DNA of 64,000 nt from Apostichopus japonicus (lineage: Eukaryota; Echinodermata; Holothuroidea; Aspidochirotida; Stichopodidae), in contig NC_092564.1 in the NCBI RefSeq assembly GCF_037975245.1, positions 11,804,484 to 11,868,483 on the forward strand, read 5' to 3'. Below the pieces are notes generated by a model that had not been told where the DNA came from, ran no database searches, and worked only from the letters and a program-made list of their open reading frames with translations. Made by a program: the position numbers and the translations under genes. Every line of letters starts with the position of its first letter. Within the stretch, counting starts at the first letter, position 1. Positions 61,707 to 64,000 of the stretch are shown here, piece after piece.

Positions 61707-62844
61707 ATAAAGTAAAGTAAAGTAAAATTTCTTGATATCAATCATAAAATGAAGATATAATAAAATGGATTCCGCAGCTTAAAAATATGCAAAATATATA
61801 TACAAAAATATGATAAAAATATCATCTAGTTATATGACAGTTCAAAAGCTTTATACTCCTCGGTAAAAAAGAATGTCTAAAGCGTTCAGTACGCATACGA
61901 GGTAGGGTATACAACCTACGTGGAGTGGTGTAATACTTATGGAGAGGATGGTCAGGATCAGTCAAAATCCCTCTTACATAATGAAGTACTTTTTCTTCAA
62001 TGTATTGATCATCTATAGAATAATACTTTCTGAAATGTCTGTTAATCAAATTGAGATGAGTCTTGAAACAGGAAGAGAGCCACACAGGAGCACAATAGAC
62101 CATGAGTGAAAGCACCATGGAGCGGAAGAGCCAAAGCTGTTTCTCATATTCTAGACCAAATCCTCCCAACCTATAAATACAATATAGCCGCTGCTTTACT
62201 TTCGCAAGTGTTAAGCCTATATGAGAGTCCCAAGTGAGAGTATGATTAAAAATGAGTCCTAAATATTTAAAATCTGACACAACCTCAACCTCACTATCCT
62301 TAATTATAACTGGATCATGCATCTGAACTGAACGGAAATCAACAATTAATTCCTTGGTTTTGGAGCTGTTAATAAAAAGGTAATTGGTTTCACACCACGC
62401 TACAGTCTCCGCAATAGCTGTGTGGTAATTGACAATGCTCTGTGGATATTTATCATTACACAAACCAACAATAGCCGTATCATCTGCATAGTTTATAATG
62501 TAAACATTTTCATAAAGTGTGGACAAGGAATCAGTATAAACGGCAAACAGCAATGGTGATAAACAACACCCTTGTGAGACACCAGTATTAGTGACAATAC
62601 CTTCACTGCTGACCCCATCACAGTATACATATTGAGTTCTGTTGAATAAAAAGTGATACAGCAATGAAATGATGTTCTGGTTTACATGAGCATCTAAAGT
62701 ACGAAGTAAGCTCGAATTGCTAAGAGTGTTAAATGCGGAGCTAAAGTCCATAAAACAAACCCTGGCAAAATTACCGACATTGTCCACATGTTGGCGTAGA
62801 ACTGTATACGTAAATGATGTTACGTAAATGTTATAGTGCCGCAC
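61707..62844 (-). mobile_element. 5'-truncated non-LTR (LINE) retrotransposon, reverse transcriptase C-terminal two-thirds
   Basis: A 340-codon frame (62844-61822, minus strand) is open without stops. It shows reverse transcriptase blocks in order: CFMDFSSAFNTL (domain A), GVSQGCCLSPLLFAVYTDSL (substrate and primer grip), INYADDTAIVG (the catalytic YADD), SKTKELIVDF and KYLGLIF. It ends in the cysteine-poor tail RTERFRHSFLPRSIKLLN, typical of CR1/Jockey-type elements. The endonuclease and the start of the RT are missing, as in 5'-truncated insertions. The short 3' UTR ends, on the minus strand, in TACTTTACTTTACTTTATC (about 61707-61725), a microsatellite-like tail as CR1-group elements have. 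The lack of stops suggests a young insertion, but this copy cannot be autonomous. Confidence 0.9.
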
Positions 62845-64000
62845 AATGTTTTTCTATGTAGCCTATATACATTATAACATCAATGGTACATTTGGGAGAC
62901 ATCAAAAAAAGAAAAAGACATACCATGGCTATAAAATGTACATTTGGGAAGCCAATACAATGGTATATATTTAGCCATATAAACAAATCATTGAAGATAT
63001 GAATGATAAACATTCGCTTAAAGTTCGCTTAAAGTGGAAAATTTCTCATTTATCTGGAATTAATATACAACATATTACATACATACATACACACATACAA
63101 ACGCACGCTCATCCACACACTCATAAATACACACATTCGCCATCATGAATGCAAAGGTTACGATTATCATCGAAAATAAAATGTTTAATATAACGATACT
63201 CCAGGGCCATATACCCTGTGTAGAATTCGTAGGGTGCAGTTAAGGAACAGCGAGAACATTATGTATCGTCCAAATGTTACATAGTGTTGCTTCTTGATGT
63301 GAATATATACCAGGGCCTTTTTAAAGATATTTTTAGTGGGTGGGCCATTTCCCAAAAGGGACCATCATTACACTATCTAAGCGGAGCGCCACCATCAGTT
63401 GGCGCGTAGTAAGAAACTTATTGCCATAAATGCCTCCCATATTGCCAAAAATGGTACTTCCCATGCCTTGTATTTGCATCTAAACGTACTTAATTTTGAG
63501 ATCTCATGTTTTAAAAATTAACATTTCCAAAAAGAGGTAAACTAAAAACTTTATATGTGGTAAAATCACTTTGTAGGGGAAAAAATAGGACTTGACGTTA
63601 TTTTATAAGCACTGCATTATTCATCGTTTTACACACTTGAAGATATAAAAGCACGCTAGGGCATTCTGATTTCGTCCGTAACCTATACATGATGAGGGGA
63701 AGCCATATGGGGAATTTAGGTCTAAATTAATGTTTAGGTTTGTGTTATCATTATTTTTTTTGCATGCCAAAAGGGACTTACCGAGGGGGGGGGGGGTGGT
63801 GAGCTGAGTGGGTGGGCCGTATAAGGGACTGTCCCTCAATATATGGCTAACAATTAAACTGATAGGCCTATATAAAACACGTAGACGTAATAAATACATT
63901 TATGAGCTGTAGTTTCACATTAGACTGCTACACTGTTCACGCAGGTTAAATCTTAGAAGCTCTCTACGTTTATTATTATTCTAGCCAAACTCATGAAAAC
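62845..64000. other. Right-edge repeats, no gene seen
   Basis: A short sequence around TGTACATTTGGGA-G/AGCC is duplicated near 62886 and 62938. Imperfect ACAT/ACAC low-complexity sequence lies at 63070-63135, and G homopolymer at 63784-63796. GTGGGTGGGCC occurs twice (63337, 63809), probably parts of the neighbouring GC-rich repeat. Confidence 0.5.
63345..63510 (-). repeat. Minus-strand copy of the GC-rich dispersed repeat
   Basis: On the minus strand it reads GGCATGGGAAGTACCATTTT, ATGGGAGGCATTTATGGC, GCGCCAACTGATGGTGGCGC and TCCGCTTAGATAGTG, the same series as at 7370-7612 and 8150-8316. Sharing blocks over 55 kb in opposite orientation confirms an interspersed family. Confidence 0.8.

Overview
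The window is animal nuclear DNA: AT-rich, intron-dense and full of interspersed repeats. It carries four protein-coding genes that can be assembled exon by exon with GT/AG borders and matching phases. Gene content, long introns, tRNA-derived SINEs, many hAT-type remnants, and the recurring words TAGGCCTA and TACTGTACAGTA suggest a marine invertebrate deuterostome, most likely an echinoderm. That placement is inference; the species cannot be fixed from sequence alone. There is no sign of bacterial, viral or organellar sequence.

Layout from left to right: (1) 1148-4307 (+), the 3' four exons of a bZIP transcription factor of the C/EBP-PAR superfamily, whose 5' end is not resolved. (2) 4308-12600, a gene-free stretch with a roughly 2.2 kb GC-rich composite repeat (6841-9002). 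(3) 12608-26221 (-), a complete four-exon DAZAP2 homologue with a 10.4 kb first intron that hosts a hAT-type transposon with a perfect 8 bp target-site duplication. (4) 27771-40080 (+), a complete 12-exon alkylglycerol monooxygenase (AGMO) gene of 451 codons with all three histidine boxes. It is arranged head-to-head with the DAZAP2 gene. Its introns and 3' flank hold SINEs, a long hairpin and four minisatellites, one of them an E-box array and one a G-quadruplex-like array just after the stop codon. (5) 40081-48485, repeats and intergenic DNA, including a 30 bp perfect palindrome and three units of a tandem repeat carrying DR1-type nuclear-receptor half-sites. (6) 48486-56892 (+), a complete six-exon SLC34 (type II sodium-phosphate cotransporter) gene of 684 codons. 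(7) 56893-64000, gene-free DNA with a SINE and a 5'-truncated but open non-LTR reverse transcriptase on the minus strand (61822-62844).

The four genes do not form a pathway: a transcription factor, a small proline-rich adaptor, an ether-lipid-cleaving membrane enzyme and a phosphate transporter. The less ordinary content is in the repeats: at least four hAT-like insertions (three with readable 8 bp duplications), two SINE families (one seeding a roughly 70-unit ACAT microsatellite), and tandem arrays whose units contain recognisable regulatory words. No clearly new multi-gene system was found.
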